Part shown: positions 38,334 through 48,669 of the stretch, piece by piece
How positions within the stretch are numbered: the first letter of the stretch is position 1
Layout of the letters: each line of letters begins with the position of its first letter
Assembly: GCA_034506395.1 (NCBI GenBank)
Contig: JAPDPQ010000007.1
Coordinates: 124,001-188,000 of the forward strand
Length of the DNA stretch: 64,000 nucleotides
Reading direction: 5' to 3'
Source of the DNA: a candidate division KSB1 bacterium
Lineage (GTDB): Bacteria; Zhuqueibacterota; Zhuqueibacteria; Thermofontimicrobiales; Thermofontimicrobiaceae
Made by a program: the position numbers and the translations under genes
Notes under the pieces: model-generated
What the model saw: the letters and a program-made list of their open reading frames with translations, nothing else
What the model was told of the DNA's origin: nothing
Database searches by the model: none

Positions 38334-39473
38334 ATGGCAACGCCATTGCAACGATTTCTTGCCTGCATGGAGTACCAACCTTCTGACCGGCGTCCTAACC
38401 ATGAGATGGGTATATGGATCCAAACCCTTGTTCGATGGCGAAAGGAGGGCTTTCAGTGCGACCCTGATTTTCCCTGGTTATGGTTCGATGGAGCGCCAGG
38501 TTTGGAGCTTGACCCGCGCGAGTATATCCCAGTGAACTATGGTTTCATCCCAGAGTTCGAACCCGAGGTCATCGAGGAAACCGATGAATATAAAATTGAG
38601 CGTGACAAATTGGGCATCGTTCGAAAAGAGCTGAAACAAGGCGAGGTCGACGGTTTTCGGTTATGCATGGATCAATATTTGAAGTTTCCCATTGAACGGC
38701 CAGAGGATTTTGCAGACATCAAACGCCGGCTCACTGCTGCCATTCCAGAGCGCTATCCTCGGGATTTAGACCAGAGGATTCAGCGCTGGCAAAAGCGGGA
38801 CTATCCACTGGTGCTTGGGGAGAATTGTGCGGCCAATGGGTTCTACTGGCGGGCGCGGGAATTTATGGGCACGGAAAACCTATCATACGCCTGGTACGAT
38901 TATCCGAAGCTGATGCACGAGATGATGGAGTTCTTTGCCGATTTCATCATTGAAACCAGTCGGCCAGTGTTACAAAAGATCGATGTCGAATATTTCACGC
39001 TCAATGAGGACATGTCCATGAAGACCGGACCATTATTGAGCCCAGAGACTTTCAAACGATTTATCTTTCCACATCTGAAACGCATGGTAGAATTTTTTAA
39101 GGGCCATGGCGTGAAATATTTTGCCGTGGATACCGATGGCAATCCCACCCAGTTGATCTCGCTTCTCATGGATGCTGGCGTCGATATCCTCTGGCCCATT
39201 GAACGGGCGGCAGATTTTCACCCGATCGAGGTCAGGAAACAGTTTGGGAGTTCCCTGCGCCTTTGGGGTGGTGTCGATAAGCGCGTTTTGGCGCAGGGCA
39301 AAACCGCAATCCAGGCTCACTTGCGAGAGCTCATCCCATTAATCGAGACCGGGGGCTATATTCCTACTGTGGATCATCTCATTCCCCCTGATGTGTCATG
39401 GGATAATTTTCGGTATTATATGGACATGAAATTGGCTCTATTGAGCGGAGAATTCGAGAAACTGGGGGCGTAA
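38334..39473 (+). CDS. Uroporphyrinogen decarboxylase-family (URO-D/MtaA-like) protein
   Basis: A 379-residue TIM-barrel protein of the URO-D superfamily. It opens T-P-L-Q-R-F-L-A-C-M-E-Y and has D-E-Y-K near residue 81, an E-x-x-x-x-x-G-P-L-L-S-P segment near 235, H-G-V-K-Y-F-A-V-D-T-D-G-N near 258 and W-G-G-V-D-K near 315. It lacks the strict heme-pathway HemE features, so it more likely belongs to the branch that handles methylated corrinoids or cofactors (MtaA/CmuA-like) or to uncharacterised URO-D-like proteins. AAGGA precedes the ATG. No corrinoid protein lies next to it; the RACo-type ATPase at the window start is a possible functional partner. Confidence 0.82.
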   Translation: MATPLQRFLACMEYQPSDRRPNHEMGIWIQTLVRWRKEGFQCDPDFPWLWFDGAPGLELDPREYIPVNYGFIPEFEPEVIEETDEYKIERDKLGIVRKELKQGEVDGFRLCMDQYLKFPIERPEDFADIKRRLTAAIPERYPRDLDQRIQRWQKRDYPLVLGENCAANGFYWRAREFMGTENLSYAWYDYPKLMHEMMEFFADFIIETSRPVLQKIDVEYFTLNEDMSMKTGPLLSPETFKRFIFPHLKRMVEFFKGHGVKYFAVDTDGNPTQLISLLMDAGVDILWPIERAADFHPIEVRKQFGSSLRLWGGVDKRVLAQGKTAIQAHLRELIPLIETGGYIPTVDHLIPPDVSWDNFRYYMDMKLALLSGEFEKLGA

Positions 39474-39854
39474 CAAGCCAAATCATCGGATTAAGTTGTT
39501 TCATCCAAATTAAAAGTTGGAGAGATGATGTTTCATGAGAAGCCCTTCACTCAAGGATCCTTAGAAAAAGAATTCTTCATCGATTCGCTTGGTTTAATGG
39601 CAATATGTTGATCGGGGAATAAACGGAATCCGAATGATAATTCCGAGCTCACCCCTTTCGATGCAGAATGGACTTTGTTCTTTGAGGGTACACACTACCC
39701 AAAATCATCTGGGTGACTTCTTTTGCCGAATGCAATCTCTTATTATTTGAACTTCTGCGAATCGAAGAGATTCTTGGGAGAAGCATTTTGTCTCTTTCCG
39801 TGGAAAATTTTGGGAGGATATTCACTCTTCTGATTTCAGATGTTGCGCACCAAA
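39474..39854. other. Convergent intergenic region
   Basis: Tail-to-tail spacer between the URO-D family gene and the CotH gene. It holds short palindromes (AAGGATCCTT near 39553) but no clear terminator or gene. Confidence 0.35.
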
Positions 39855-42800
39855 CTATTTGACCATTACCATCTTATTCCGCTTCACCAGTCCCCCTGAT
39901 CTCAATTCATACAAGTAAATACCGGAAGGTAGCATCTGGCCATTCTCATCCCGTCCGTCCCAGTTGAACTGATAAGTGCCAGCAGCTTGATATTGTTCGT
40001 TCACGAGCACCCGAACTCGATGCCCCATCAAATTGTAAATGCATAATCGCGTGGCTCCTGGGCTGGCCAATTGATATCGGATCTGAGTTTGAAAATTAAA
40101 TGGATTGGGGTAATTTTGAAATAGCTTGAATTCCATCGGCAATGGCACTTCGAAGTCACTGATGTCGGTAAGGATCACGATACCGTGATGCGATTTTACT
40201 GGAAGATCATTTACAAGGCTGCGGGTGAAAAGCAACTGGGTATGGAAGGTGCGGCCGCCGCCAGTGGTTAGCACCTTAAAATGCAGCTTCAAAACGACAT
40301 TGCTGGAGACGATAGGATCTAATCCTGCCATGGCAATCTGCAGCTTGCCTGGCTGCCCTCCATTGTCCTCTACGATGAATTTTTTGCTGGCATCGGTTGG
40401 TTCGCACCATTGATAGGCGAGATAAGTCGTCTCATATTGGAGGCTGATCATCATTGAATAAAAAGCGCCATGGGCTATCTCAGCGCTCAGCGGGACAGTG
40501 ATAAATTGGGCCCCTTGGTTTTCGACCTGACCCAATTTAAGGGAGATCCCGACGATTGTGCTGTCGCTGATTTGTGAGACGAGCGAATCCGAGCCCCAGT
40601 TGAGATCGACATCGCCAGAGATGTAAGCTTGAAAATGCTGGTTTATATTCTGATTCAGAACAAATGAGGTTTCTGCAGGGACGAAACGCCAGTGACCTGT
40701 CTGGCCAATATTATCGTTGCGACAGACAAGATAGCGCAGTATTGCCCTGGCATCGGAAACGTTTAAAGCCGCGTCATCAATTACATTTGCTGCTGAACGT
40801 TGCTCAGGATTGAAACGACGTGGATCGGCCAGGCCAGCCAAGACCGCTAAAACATCGCTGCAGCGAATCGCCTGGCGGATATCGCCTTGCTTAGCTGGCT
40901 GCAAAATGATTTTGCCGCTATCTACCCCAATAAATCGGAAATTGCCGTGAACGTCGGTGCTATCCCAATCGCTTTCCTGATCGATTTTCAACTCAATTTT
41001 TGCATTTGGCACTGGACGGTTATTCGTGAAATAAGTGACTGTTCCCTCCACGCTGTAAAGCTCCTCGCTCAACCGCAATCGAATGGCGGCACGAGAAGTG
41101 TCGGTGACTCGGCTGACTTGGTGATCATTATCCAACACCCACCCATAAATGCGCAAAACACCTGGTGGACTCTGAATGATATAATTTTTAGGCGGCGTGG
41201 GCATCCAAAAATCACCAGGAGCGGGCGGCAGGCCAGTCTCATTGATATGCCAACCCACGATCTGGCCATCGAAATCTGTCGCGGCCATATCGACCAGCAC
41301 ATTGCGGCTATCGGTGACCAATCGTGATCCGCTGCTATCTCGAACAACGAAGCGGGTGACCACAGGCAGCGCGCGAGTCAACTGGCCCGGCGAGCCATGA
41401 CCAGCGCTGGCTTGCCAGTGACGGGGAATGGTATTGTCCAAGGATGGATCGAGTAACTCCAGCGTAGCTCCTTGACCGTTCGCTTCAATTGGCCACGGCT
41501 TCGCCACATCATAACGGACCGAATCGATCACATTGTCGATGAGATCGAGCAATCGGATCTCGTCGCCGGAATCGATGAAAGAAAAATTAACATCGCCGAC
41601 CACATTTGCAACACCAGGAAAAAACGCTCGAAATTTATTTTTGTTCTGGCAAATGATGACAAATCCATTCGAGGGGATCGACGTTCCTGATGGAAGATAA
41701 AAATCATGACCCGATATCAAATGCTGAAGATGGCAGCCGCTTACATCAACAATTCGCGAAGTCGGATTATAAAGTTCCACCCAATCCTCAGTATTAAAAC
41801 CTGGTCCGCTATGATAGTTGATTTCAGTGATGACCAATGGGAAAGAATTGCGCAGCCCTGGTGTTCCATGCCAAAGGCTGGCTTGCCAGCTTGCAGCGAC
41901 TGTATTATTAAGGGTCGGATCGATCAACTCCAGAGTCGCCCCTTTCCCATCAGCCAGGCTCGGCCACGGATCGCGATCCCCAAACGACACCGAGTCTACT
42001 AACGCTCCCGATGCATGATACAATCGCACCTCATCCCCATCATTATTTAAGCTGAAATTCATATCGCCAGTGACCGTGGAGGCGCGAGGAAATAGGCGAC
42101 GGAACGCCGTCATATCGCGACAAATGACCAAATAACCTTTGGGCGCGACCACTGTCCCCGATGGCACAACAAATTGATGGCTGTCGTCGCGATCTTTCAG
42201 AATCCAATTGCTGACATCGATCGATTGATCCGCTGGATTGTATAGCTCGATCCAATCCTCCGGATCAAAATTGGGCGCGCTGTTGTAATTGATCTCATTG
42301 ATGACTAACCGATCCAGATGAACATTGGGTTTGAAGATGGGATGAAAACAATAATCGTGCTGCAGGGTGATCGTGATCGATTCCGATTTCGGGAGGGTCA
42401 AATCGCTCCAACTATTAAAGAGAAAGCCCGGCCCAGGCAGAGCAGTCACTTGCAAATCAAGATTTTTGAAATATCGACCTCTCCAAGGGAAATTGGATAA
42501 CTTCAAGCTGTTTAGTTGGATTGCACCCTCACCACCGACTGGTTGATCGACGGTCAATACAACAGTTCCCTCGCTCCAGAGAGCAAATTCATAAGCGATG
42601 CGTTCTCCCACCCACTGCTTAATATATTCGAATTGGGTGTGTCGAGACAATGGGTGATAATTCGGGTCCTGTTCGAAATCTGGGATCACTCCAGCGGCAT
42701 ACTGAGACCAGATCTCGTTCCAGATGGCTTCATCCGCTGGATTATCGGTTTGAAAGGCCATATCGAGACGATCGATCAAATCGCTAATCTCGACTTGGGA

Positions 42801-44525
42801 CCACCGGGAGTTGAACAGATCGGCCAATGTGTTATAGTAAAGGCGCTGGTATTCGGGCGTGTTTCGTAATAAATCGAAAGCGCGATTATGAGGGAACCAA
42901 TTGCCAGACACGTGGCTATCCCAGCCAAAGCTCTCGTCGCAATCCCAAAGCAGAATGGTCCACTTGCTATTGGGTTGCTCGCGGTTCCGAATCAAATAAT
43001 AGTTGATATCGTAGCTGTCCTTGTTATTGGAAAAACGGCACATCAGATCATAATAAAGAAACGAGGGGATGTCCAGCTTGCTGCTCAGTTCTTCATAACT
43101 TCGCTCTTTATTATTTAACCAAGATATCAGATCATTGAACGCATTGAAGTCGCCAGACTTTAGCTCGAAATATTGCCCGTTTTCATTATCCCAGGTCAAA
43201 TTGCAATGATGTTCGATGCCAGTTTTAATGATATCATATTTGGCGTTGCTAAAGCGATTTTTCACCAACCATTGATCGATCCGTTCCATGGCGACATAAA
43301 TCCCACGGTCCTGACCATTAATAAATAGCCGGACAAACGCTATTTGAGGGCTCACTGCGCCAATGCGACGCAACAAATGGAACGATAGAAAATTTCGGAT
43401 CAGGGAAAAATCCGCGGCCATGCCGCTCAAATTGATCGAATGAAACGAATTCGGCAAGCCAGTTGACCTTGGGGCATTATAATCCTGGTCGAATAAATCA
43501 TACTGAAGATTTTGAGCGACAAAATCTATTTGATAGGATTTTTTGGGTGAAAGCAAAGAATATCCGCCACGCATTGAGAGTTCAATCGGCAGATCGGCCT
43601 GGAGCACATGGTTGCTATCAAAGATTTTGAGTTGGCCAGAAATAGCACCGTGAGGTTCGCCTGGCTGAGGCCAAGCGTAGATACGATCATGCTCTCTCTG
43701 GTCGCAGATAATATCAATAAAGGGCATAGAGTTGGCGACATCGATCAGATAGCAGCGGCTTTCCACCACACTGGTTTGATATTGGCCGGTGGAAATTTGT
43801 TTGCGGCACATGGCGCGAACAACCGTAGGGGCATCGATATGGATGGGCGTACTATATTTGGGGCTGGATGCTGTGGGCAGGCTGCCATCCAAGGTGTAAT
43901 GGATTGCTGCTGCGGGATCATCCGAACGCAATTCGACAGCAATTGGCCCTACGTAAAATCCGTCGCCGAGCGAAAATTCAGGAGGATTCAAAGTTGTAGT
44001 GGCCACGAAATGATTTGCAGCGCCAGGCGTTGGCCCATTCGTGCCAGGCTCATAAAACACCCAGGAATTATCCCCGTCGGAACGCCGTCCAAATGAGACG
44101 TCGGTCCGCTGTGGGCCAAAGGTAACAGAATCAATTAGCACACTCCCCCCATAGAGACCGAGCTGTTCGCCATCTTTATCCAGCTTAAAATTAGCATGGC
44201 AGCCTGACTGGTTGGTCTGATCATCCGCCCAGACCAATAAATAACTTTTGGCGTGCAAGGTGATATTCGGAAATGCCCATTTTTGGGGATTTGCCAGATT
44301 ATCTGTCAAAAAATACCCACTCAGATCGATATCAAAAGTTTCCCCATTGAAGATCTCGATCCAATCGTCAAATTCTCCGTTGCCATCAGCAATAGTCGAA
44401 CTATTGGATGCCATGAACTCATTGATATATAGCCGCGGCGATTGCGATTGTGCCTCGTTCTCGCTCAAAAAAATCAAAAGAAAGAAAATGAATGAAGCGA
44501 TAACGCTTCGCTCTAATGCTTTCAT
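39855..44525 (-). CDS. T9SS-secreted CotH-kinase/lamin-tail modular protein
   Basis: A 1556-residue exported modular protein. After the signal peptide come a lamin-tail domain (about 30-150), a chitobiase C-terminal-like domain with I-H-Y-T-L-D-G-S (about 175-265), a CotH kinase-like domain (about 270-600, with an R-G-G-Y-S segment and a late W-D-C-D-E-S-F-G-W metal-binding block), two more lamin-tail domains (about 735-855 and 895-1015, each starting I-N/T-E-I-N-Y), a carboxypeptidase-regulatory-like domain leading into a dockerin-like helix pair (about 1155-1268), a cohesin-like beta domain (about 1320-1430) and a type A T9SS sorting domain with Y-P-N-P-F-N (about 1470-1556). CotH proteins phosphorylate secreted proteins in spores. 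The start at 44525 gives a normal signal peptide; the earlier in-frame ATG does not. Confidence 0.85.
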   Translation of the reverse strand: MKALERSVIASFIFFLLIFLSENEAQSQSPRLYINEFMASNSSTIADGNGEFDDWIEIFNGETFDIDLSGYFLTDNLANPQKWAFPNITLHAKSYLLVWADDQTNQSGCHANFKLDKDGEQLGLYGGSVLIDSVTFGPQRTDVSFGRRSDGDNSWVFYEPGTNGPTPGAANHFVATTTLNPPEFSLGDGFYVGPIAVELRSDDPAAAIHYTLDGSLPTASSPKYSTPIHIDAPTVVRAMCRKQISTGQYQTSVVESRCYLIDVANSMPFIDIICDQREHDRIYAWPQPGEPHGAISGQLKIFDSNHVLQADLPIELSMRGGYSLLSPKKSYQIDFVAQNLQYDLFDQDYNAPRSTGLPNSFHSINLSGMAADFSLIRNFLSFHLLRRIGAVSPQIAFVRLFINGQDRGIYVAMERIDQWLVKNRFSNAKYDIIKTGIEHHCNLTWDNENGQYFELKSGDFNAFNDLISWLNNKERSYEELSSKLDIPSFLYYDLMCRFSNNKDSYDINYYLIRNREQPNSKWTILLWDCDESFGWDSHVSGNWFPHNRAFDLLRNTPEYQRLYYNTLADLFNSRWSQVEISDLIDRLDMAFQTDNPADEAIWNEIWSQYAAGVIPDFEQDPNYHPLSRHTQFEYIKQWVGERIAYEFALWSEGTVVLTVDQPVGGEGAIQLNSLKLSNFPWRGRYFKNLDLQVTALPGPGFLFNSWSDLTLPKSESITITLQHDYCFHPIFKPNVHLDRLVINEINYNSAPNFDPEDWIELYNPADQSIDVSNWILKDRDDSHQFVVPSGTVVAPKGYLVICRDMTAFRRLFPRASTVTGDMNFSLNNDGDEVRLYHASGALVDSVSFGDRDPWPSLADGKGATLELIDPTLNNTVAASWQASLWHGTPGLRNSFPLVITEINYHSGPGFNTEDWVELYNPTSRIVDVSGCHLQHLISGHDFYLPSGTSIPSNGFVIICQNKNKFRAFFPGVANVVGDVNFSFIDSGDEIRLLDLIDNVIDSVRYDVAKPWPIEANGQGATLELLDPSLDNTIPRHWQASAGHGSPGQLTRALPVVTRFVVRDSSGSRLVTDSRNVLVDMAATDFDGQIVGWHINETGLPPAPGDFWMPTPPKNYIIQSPPGVLRIYGWVLDNDHQVSRVTDTSRAAIRLRLSEELYSVEGTVTYFTNNRPVPNAKIELKIDQESDWDSTDVHGNFRFIGVDSGKIILQPAKQGDIRQAIRCSDVLAVLAGLADPRRFNPEQRSAANVIDDAALNVSDARAILRYLVCRNDNIGQTGHWRFVPAETSFVLNQNINQHFQAYISGDVDLNWGSDSLVSQISDSTIVGISLKLGQVENQGAQFITVPLSAEIAHGAFYSMMISLQYETTYLAYQWCEPTDASKKFIVEDNGGQPGKLQIAMAGLDPIVSSNVVLKLHFKVLTTGGGRTFHTQLLFTRSLVNDLPVKSHHGIVILTDISDFEVPLPMEFKLFQNYPNPFNFQTQIRYQLASPGATRLCIYNLMGHRVRVLVNEQYQAAGTYQFNWDGRDENGQMLPSGIYLYELRSGGLVKRNKMVMVK

Positions 44526-44772
44526 AATGAACCCCCGCTTATGAAATTTGATTTTCATATCTGGGGTTGATGCAATAATTAAGCCAGGAGTGCTGGCAAA
44601 TGAACATGAAAATGAACCCAAATCATTTCATCCGACGATCTCTATGTCGAAAACCTCTCGCCACTGGAGAACAAGCGACTGTTGATTTTAGAAATGATAT
44701 AATAAGCCTATTTTGAAAAATGCTAATAACGTCAATTTGATCCTCTTTTCCTGGCTGGATGCAAATTCGAGT

Positions 44773-46854
44773 TCATTGGTTTGCCTTTGTATAACTAATT
44801 TGGATTTGGACAGTCCGATTTAAAAAACGTCCTTCTGGCTTTGCATTACTGAATAGTGGATTTAATTCGCCGTAACCCAGAAAGCTCAATCGCTCTGCCG
44901 GAATCTTCATTTGTTTCAGGGTATTATAAGCCATTTTTGCCCGCTCGGTGGAAAGTTTCATGTTATATTCTTCGCTTCCGATATCATCGCAATAGCCGAA
45001 AACTCTGATTTTTGCATCGGGATGTTCCTGGAATCGGGTGAACACGCGTTGCATCAGATATTGGTTGCTTTCACTCAATTGAGCTGAGTTGAAATCGAAT
45101 AGCACCAAACTGAATTTTTCATACAAAGTATCCTGTTGAGCTTCAAATTGAGCAGATGCTTCGCTCTTTTGGACAATTGGGATCCTGTGTCTCGGGCTAT
45201 TAAAAATGTTTCCGTCCTGATCCGTAATGCGGATAGCATATTCGATGTGATCCAAATCACGAATTTTTTGCCCGCGAAGATCGATCCAGTTCCAATTGAT
45301 GCTGGTTTTCGGTTGATCGAACAAGATTTTGATCAAAGGATCCTGGTCGTGATAAGCCGCAAATTCCCAGCCCTGCAATCCCTCTGGGGCGTTAATCTCG
45401 GTGGCAAAGAGCCCAATCTCTGGCCGATAAACAAATTCTGTAATCTCAGATCGAATGGGTCGTAAAATGGCAAACTGATTCGAAGTGATTTCTACGCGTC
45501 GATTTTCCGCCTGCCCTTCAGGGGTGGTCAAACTGGACCTTTTGTTTGGGAGGTTTTGCGCTCGAATCGTTATCCGACTGGGCTGAATCCCCCAGATTTC
45601 CTCTAAATAGCGGCTTACTGCTTCGGCCCGTTGCCGTGATAGCGTTAGATTATTTTTCTCGGCCCCTACATCCATATTACATCCTGTGATGGTCAATTTT
45701 GCGGTGGAATCATTGCGCGCTCGACTACCGACAACGTTCAAAAGATGATAATATTTTTCCAACGGTTGCTGAATCTTTGTTTCATCGAAATCTCTTGTCT
45801 CATTTGGGCTAGAGAATAAATGATATCGGCCATCGATCTCAGCTGAATTGCTGTCAAAGAACACATAGTTTAGCATTGGAAATTCATCGACAATCTGCCG
45901 GGCAGTGATAAAAAGGCTATCACCTTGAAATATGATCTTCCCTGATGGTGCTATGGGGAAGCGGTATGTGACTTGAAACTCGGTGATGATTTCTTTTGAA
46001 ATGGCATCGAACACTGGCATGAGATCGCCCGCTTTCTCAGCGCGGAACACCTTGCCTCCAGCACCAGCAGCGACAACGCGTCGAAGAATCTCGTTGAGCT
46101 CCCGCGAATCGCTATAATCGACACCATAAATCGGAACACCTGCCGCAGCCGCCTCTTTCACCACCCGATTTAGAGCAAATTGGCTCCCAAGGTCCTGACC
46201 ATCACTAAACACCACCATCACTTTGAGCAAATTTTGGGGCAAGCCCTCAAATCTCTTTAATCCGACCAACATCATATCATACAAGTAAGTTCTGGATGTC
46301 AGGCCTTTCGATCGGTAATTCCACCGAATAAAATCCATCGCTTTTTGAATGTCGCTATAAAAATCTGAGCACTGAACATTCAGATTTTGATTGTCGATCT
46401 GCACTACAAAACGGCTATCTTTCTTTTCTGTTTCGTCAAACATCACTACGCTGATGCGGCTCTTATCGCGCAGCTTGGACAATAATAATTGAACGCTAGA
46501 AAGAAGTTCATTTACCGAACCAGACATGGAGGCACTGTTATCCAACGCCAGCACCACATTCAGGTTTGTCTCCACAGTCGCCTGGAGCGGGGTAACTTTG
46601 ATGATTTTGGCCTGCTCATTGCCTCGAGAAATCGCAATCTGATCAGATGAGAGCTGGTCGATCGGATTTCCGTCCTTATCCATTACCCGCAGGATCAGAT
46701 TATTCGTATCGCGCTGTACAAATCGAATGCTGCCAATCTCGCGCTGAGTGTTTTTGATCATTACTTGCAGCGAATCTGGTTGATCTGCAAATAGATTAAA
46801 ACAGAAGATAAGGAGTATGAAAAATAATATCGCTGCACGAGACAAGGGCTTCAT
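44773..46854 (-). CDS. Exported protein with VWA domain and two OmpA-like domains
   Basis: A 693-residue exported protein. Residues 1-24 are a signal peptide. A von Willebrand A domain (about 95-285) has the metal site D-N-S-A-S-M-S. Two OmpA/MotB-type peptidoglycan-binding domains follow, at about 370-480 (N-L-T-L-S-R-Q-R-A-E-A-V, then N-R-R-V-E-I) and about 580-690 (F-D-F-N-S-A-Q-L, then S-T-E-R-A-K, then N-R-T-V-Q-I). The start is fixed by AAGGAGGACC ahead of the ATG at 46854. It probably sits in the periplasm, bound to the wall and using the VWA domain to hold a partner. It has its own consensus promoter. Confidence 0.87.
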   Translation of the reverse strand: MKPLSRAAILFFILLIFCFNLFADQPDSLQVMIKNTQREIGSIRFVQRDTNNLILRVMDKDGNPIDQLSSDQIAISRGNEQAKIIKVTPLQATVETNLNVVLALDNSASMSGSVNELLSSVQLLLSKLRDKSRISVVMFDETEKKDSRFVVQIDNQNLNVQCSDFYSDIQKAMDFIRWNYRSKGLTSRTYLYDMMLVGLKRFEGLPQNLLKVMVVFSDGQDLGSQFALNRVVKEAAAAGVPIYGVDYSDSRELNEILRRVVAAGAGGKVFRAEKAGDLMPVFDAISKEIITEFQVTYRFPIAPSGKIIFQGDSLFITARQIVDEFPMLNYVFFDSNSAEIDGRYHLFSSPNETRDFDETKIQQPLEKYYHLLNVVGSRARNDSTAKLTITGCNMDVGAEKNNLTLSRQRAEAVSRYLEEIWGIQPSRITIRAQNLPNKRSSLTTPEGQAENRRVEITSNQFAILRPIRSEITEFVYRPEIGLFATEINAPEGLQGWEFAAYHDQDPLIKILFDQPKTSINWNWIDLRGQKIRDLDHIEYAIRITDQDGNIFNSPRHRIPIVQKSEASAQFEAQQDTLYEKFSLVLFDFNSAQLSESNQYLMQRVFTRFQEHPDAKIRVFGYCDDIGSEEYNMKLSTERAKMAYNTLKQMKIPAERLSFLGYGELNPLFSNAKPEGRFLNRTVQIQISYTKANQ

Positions 46855-47217
46855 AATAGGTCCTCCTTGGTATTTAGTCATCGGTGGTTGGGACTCGTTT
46901 TTAATATAGAGACTTTTTTTTAAATGTCAAGTGATATTTTATAGTTCGTAATTATTTGCTTATATTTTTTCTTTGTCAGGCTTCATTAAAATTTTGAATA
47001 GCAAATCATCGATCGACATTTGCATTGCAGAACTAAATTTCCTTTACCAAGTGTAATAAGACAAATTCATGCTTAAGAAAAAATGAGACATTCAAAATTT
47101 TATCCCTTCGAGTTTTTTTGCCATATTTTTTGGCGAGTAAAATAGGGAGCTATTTATTTAAATGTGAACGAAGAATTTTGGTCGGTTTATGAAACGTAAC
47201 ATCAGAGGTAGTTGCCA
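46855..47217. other. Divergent intergenic region
   Basis: Holds the minus-strand promoter listed separately. The rest is AT-rich; GAGGT at 47205-47209 is the ribosome site of the next gene. No other gene is seen. Confidence 0.4.
46903..46930 (-). promoter_or_regulatory. Consensus promoter of the VWA-OmpA gene (TTGACA-16-TATATT)
   Basis: Minus strand: TTGACA (46930-46925), 16-bp spacer, TATATT (46908-46903), about 50 bp upstream of the ATG. Confidence 0.8.
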
Positions 47218-48669
47218 ATGAAACGATTTATTTATTTCCTTTTGATATTTTTTCTCTGTCAATTTTCTCTTTCAGCTCAAACTGTTACTATTGCGAAGCA
47301 CCCCGCGATCACTTCACATTTGCAATTATTAACCACCTGGATTGAGGAGCAACGGGCATATTATGGCTGGCCTGGAATTGCTGTGGGAATTGTATACGAT
47401 CAGGATTTAATCTGGTCGGCTGGATTCGGTTTTGCCGATCTGGAAAAAGGGTTAGCGATGACGCCTGAAACCGTGTTTCGGATTGCCTCGATTACCAAGC
47501 TGTTTACCTGCACTGCTATGATGCAATTGCGCGATCAAGGCAAATTAAGACTCGATGACCCAGTGCAAAAATTTCTGCCCTGGTTCAAAATCCAAAATCC
47601 ATTTTCGAATTCACCAGCCATTACCATTCGACAATTGATGACCCATACTGCCGGCTTGCCGCGCGAAGCAGCTTTTCCATATTGGACCGATCACCAGTTT
47701 CCCACCTTAGAAGAAATCATTCAAAAACTACCCAATCAGGAATTGACCTATCCTCCGGAAACCCGATGGAAATACTCCAACCTCGGGATCGCACTGTTGG
47801 GTGAGATTGTTGCTCGAGTTTCGGGTCAGGATTATGCGGGTTATATCGAAAAGAATATTCTTCATCCGTTAGGAATGAGCAGCTCCAGTGTTCAACTGAC
47901 AGATGAGCTCCAAAATCGGCTTGCCACTGGTTATGGCCGACGGTTGCCCGATGGCACGCGAAAGATTATGCCATTGACCGATGCAAAAGGATTGACACCT
48001 GCAGCGAATATGTCCTCGACGGTTAAAGATCTCGCCAAATTCATTGCATTGCAATTTCGGGAGAGCGATCCCAATAACGATCTGGTGCTCAAAGCCAATA
48101 GTCTGCGCGAGATGCAGCGCATCCATTGGCTCCAGCCCGATTGGGAAAGCGGCTGGGGCTTAGGATTCAGCATCACGCACCGCAATCACCGAACCTTTGT
48201 CGGTCATGGTGGCTGGGTGGCCGGCTATCGCAGCCAGCTCTCTTTCTGTCCAGAGGACAAAATCGGGGTTGTTGTGTTTATCAATGCCGAGGACGGTTCG
48301 CCCAGCTTCCTTGCCAATCATATTTACGATACGATCGCCCCAGCCATCCGAGCTGCAACGAAAATCCAGCCATCAACAACCCCTCCTCCAAGTGAGTGGC
48401 AAAGTTATCTGGGGAGATATAGCGATCCCACGGATTGGGAATATGAGGTGATGATTTTGAACGATCGCTTAGTGCTCTATGGTTTTGACTACCCTCCCGA
48501 AGACGACCCGATGGCTGGGATCATCGAGCTTACCCCCATTGCCAAGCACACTTTTCGAATGACTGGTGAAAATGGTAATGGTGAAAAGTTGATCTTTGAA
48601 TTGGGGACAGATGGAAACGTTCAGCGCGTCAAAATGGGCGAAAATTTTATTTATCCGATCAAACGATGA
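47218..48669 (+). CDS. Exported serine hydrolase, class C beta-lactamase/PBP4-like (beta-lactamase family)
   Basis: A 483-residue exported enzyme with a signal peptide (M-K-R-F-I-Y-F-L-L ending L-S-A-Q). The catalytic motifs of the family are in order: S-I-T-K near residues 92-95 (S-x-x-K nucleophile and lysine), Y-S-N near 185 (Y-x-N), and H-G-G near 328 in place of K-T-G, which is typical of esterase/peptidase members rather than true cephalosporinases. A C-terminal domain (about 390-483) resembles DUF3471-like lipocalin-type extensions. GAGGT precedes the ATG at 47218. The last four bases overlap the GNAT gene, so both are probably translated together. Substrate unknown. Confidence 0.9.
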   Translation: MKRFIYFLLIFFLCQFSLSAQTVTIAKHPAITSHLQLLTTWIEEQRAYYGWPGIAVGIVYDQDLIWSAGFGFADLEKGLAMTPETVFRIASITKLFTCTAMMQLRDQGKLRLDDPVQKFLPWFKIQNPFSNSPAITIRQLMTHTAGLPREAAFPYWTDHQFPTLEEIIQKLPNQELTYPPETRWKYSNLGIALLGEIVARVSGQDYAGYIEKNILHPLGMSSSSVQLTDELQNRLATGYGRRLPDGTRKIMPLTDAKGLTPAANMSSTVKDLAKFIALQFRESDPNNDLVLKANSLREMQRIHWLQPDWESGWGLGFSITHRNHRTFVGHGGWVAGYRSQLSFCPEDKIGVVVFINAEDGSPSFLANHIYDTIAPAIRAATKIQPSTTPPPSEWQSYLGRYSDPTDWEYEVMILNDRLVLYGFDYPPEDDPMAGIIELTPIAKHTFRMTGENGNGEKLIFELGTDGNVQRVKMGENFIYPIKR

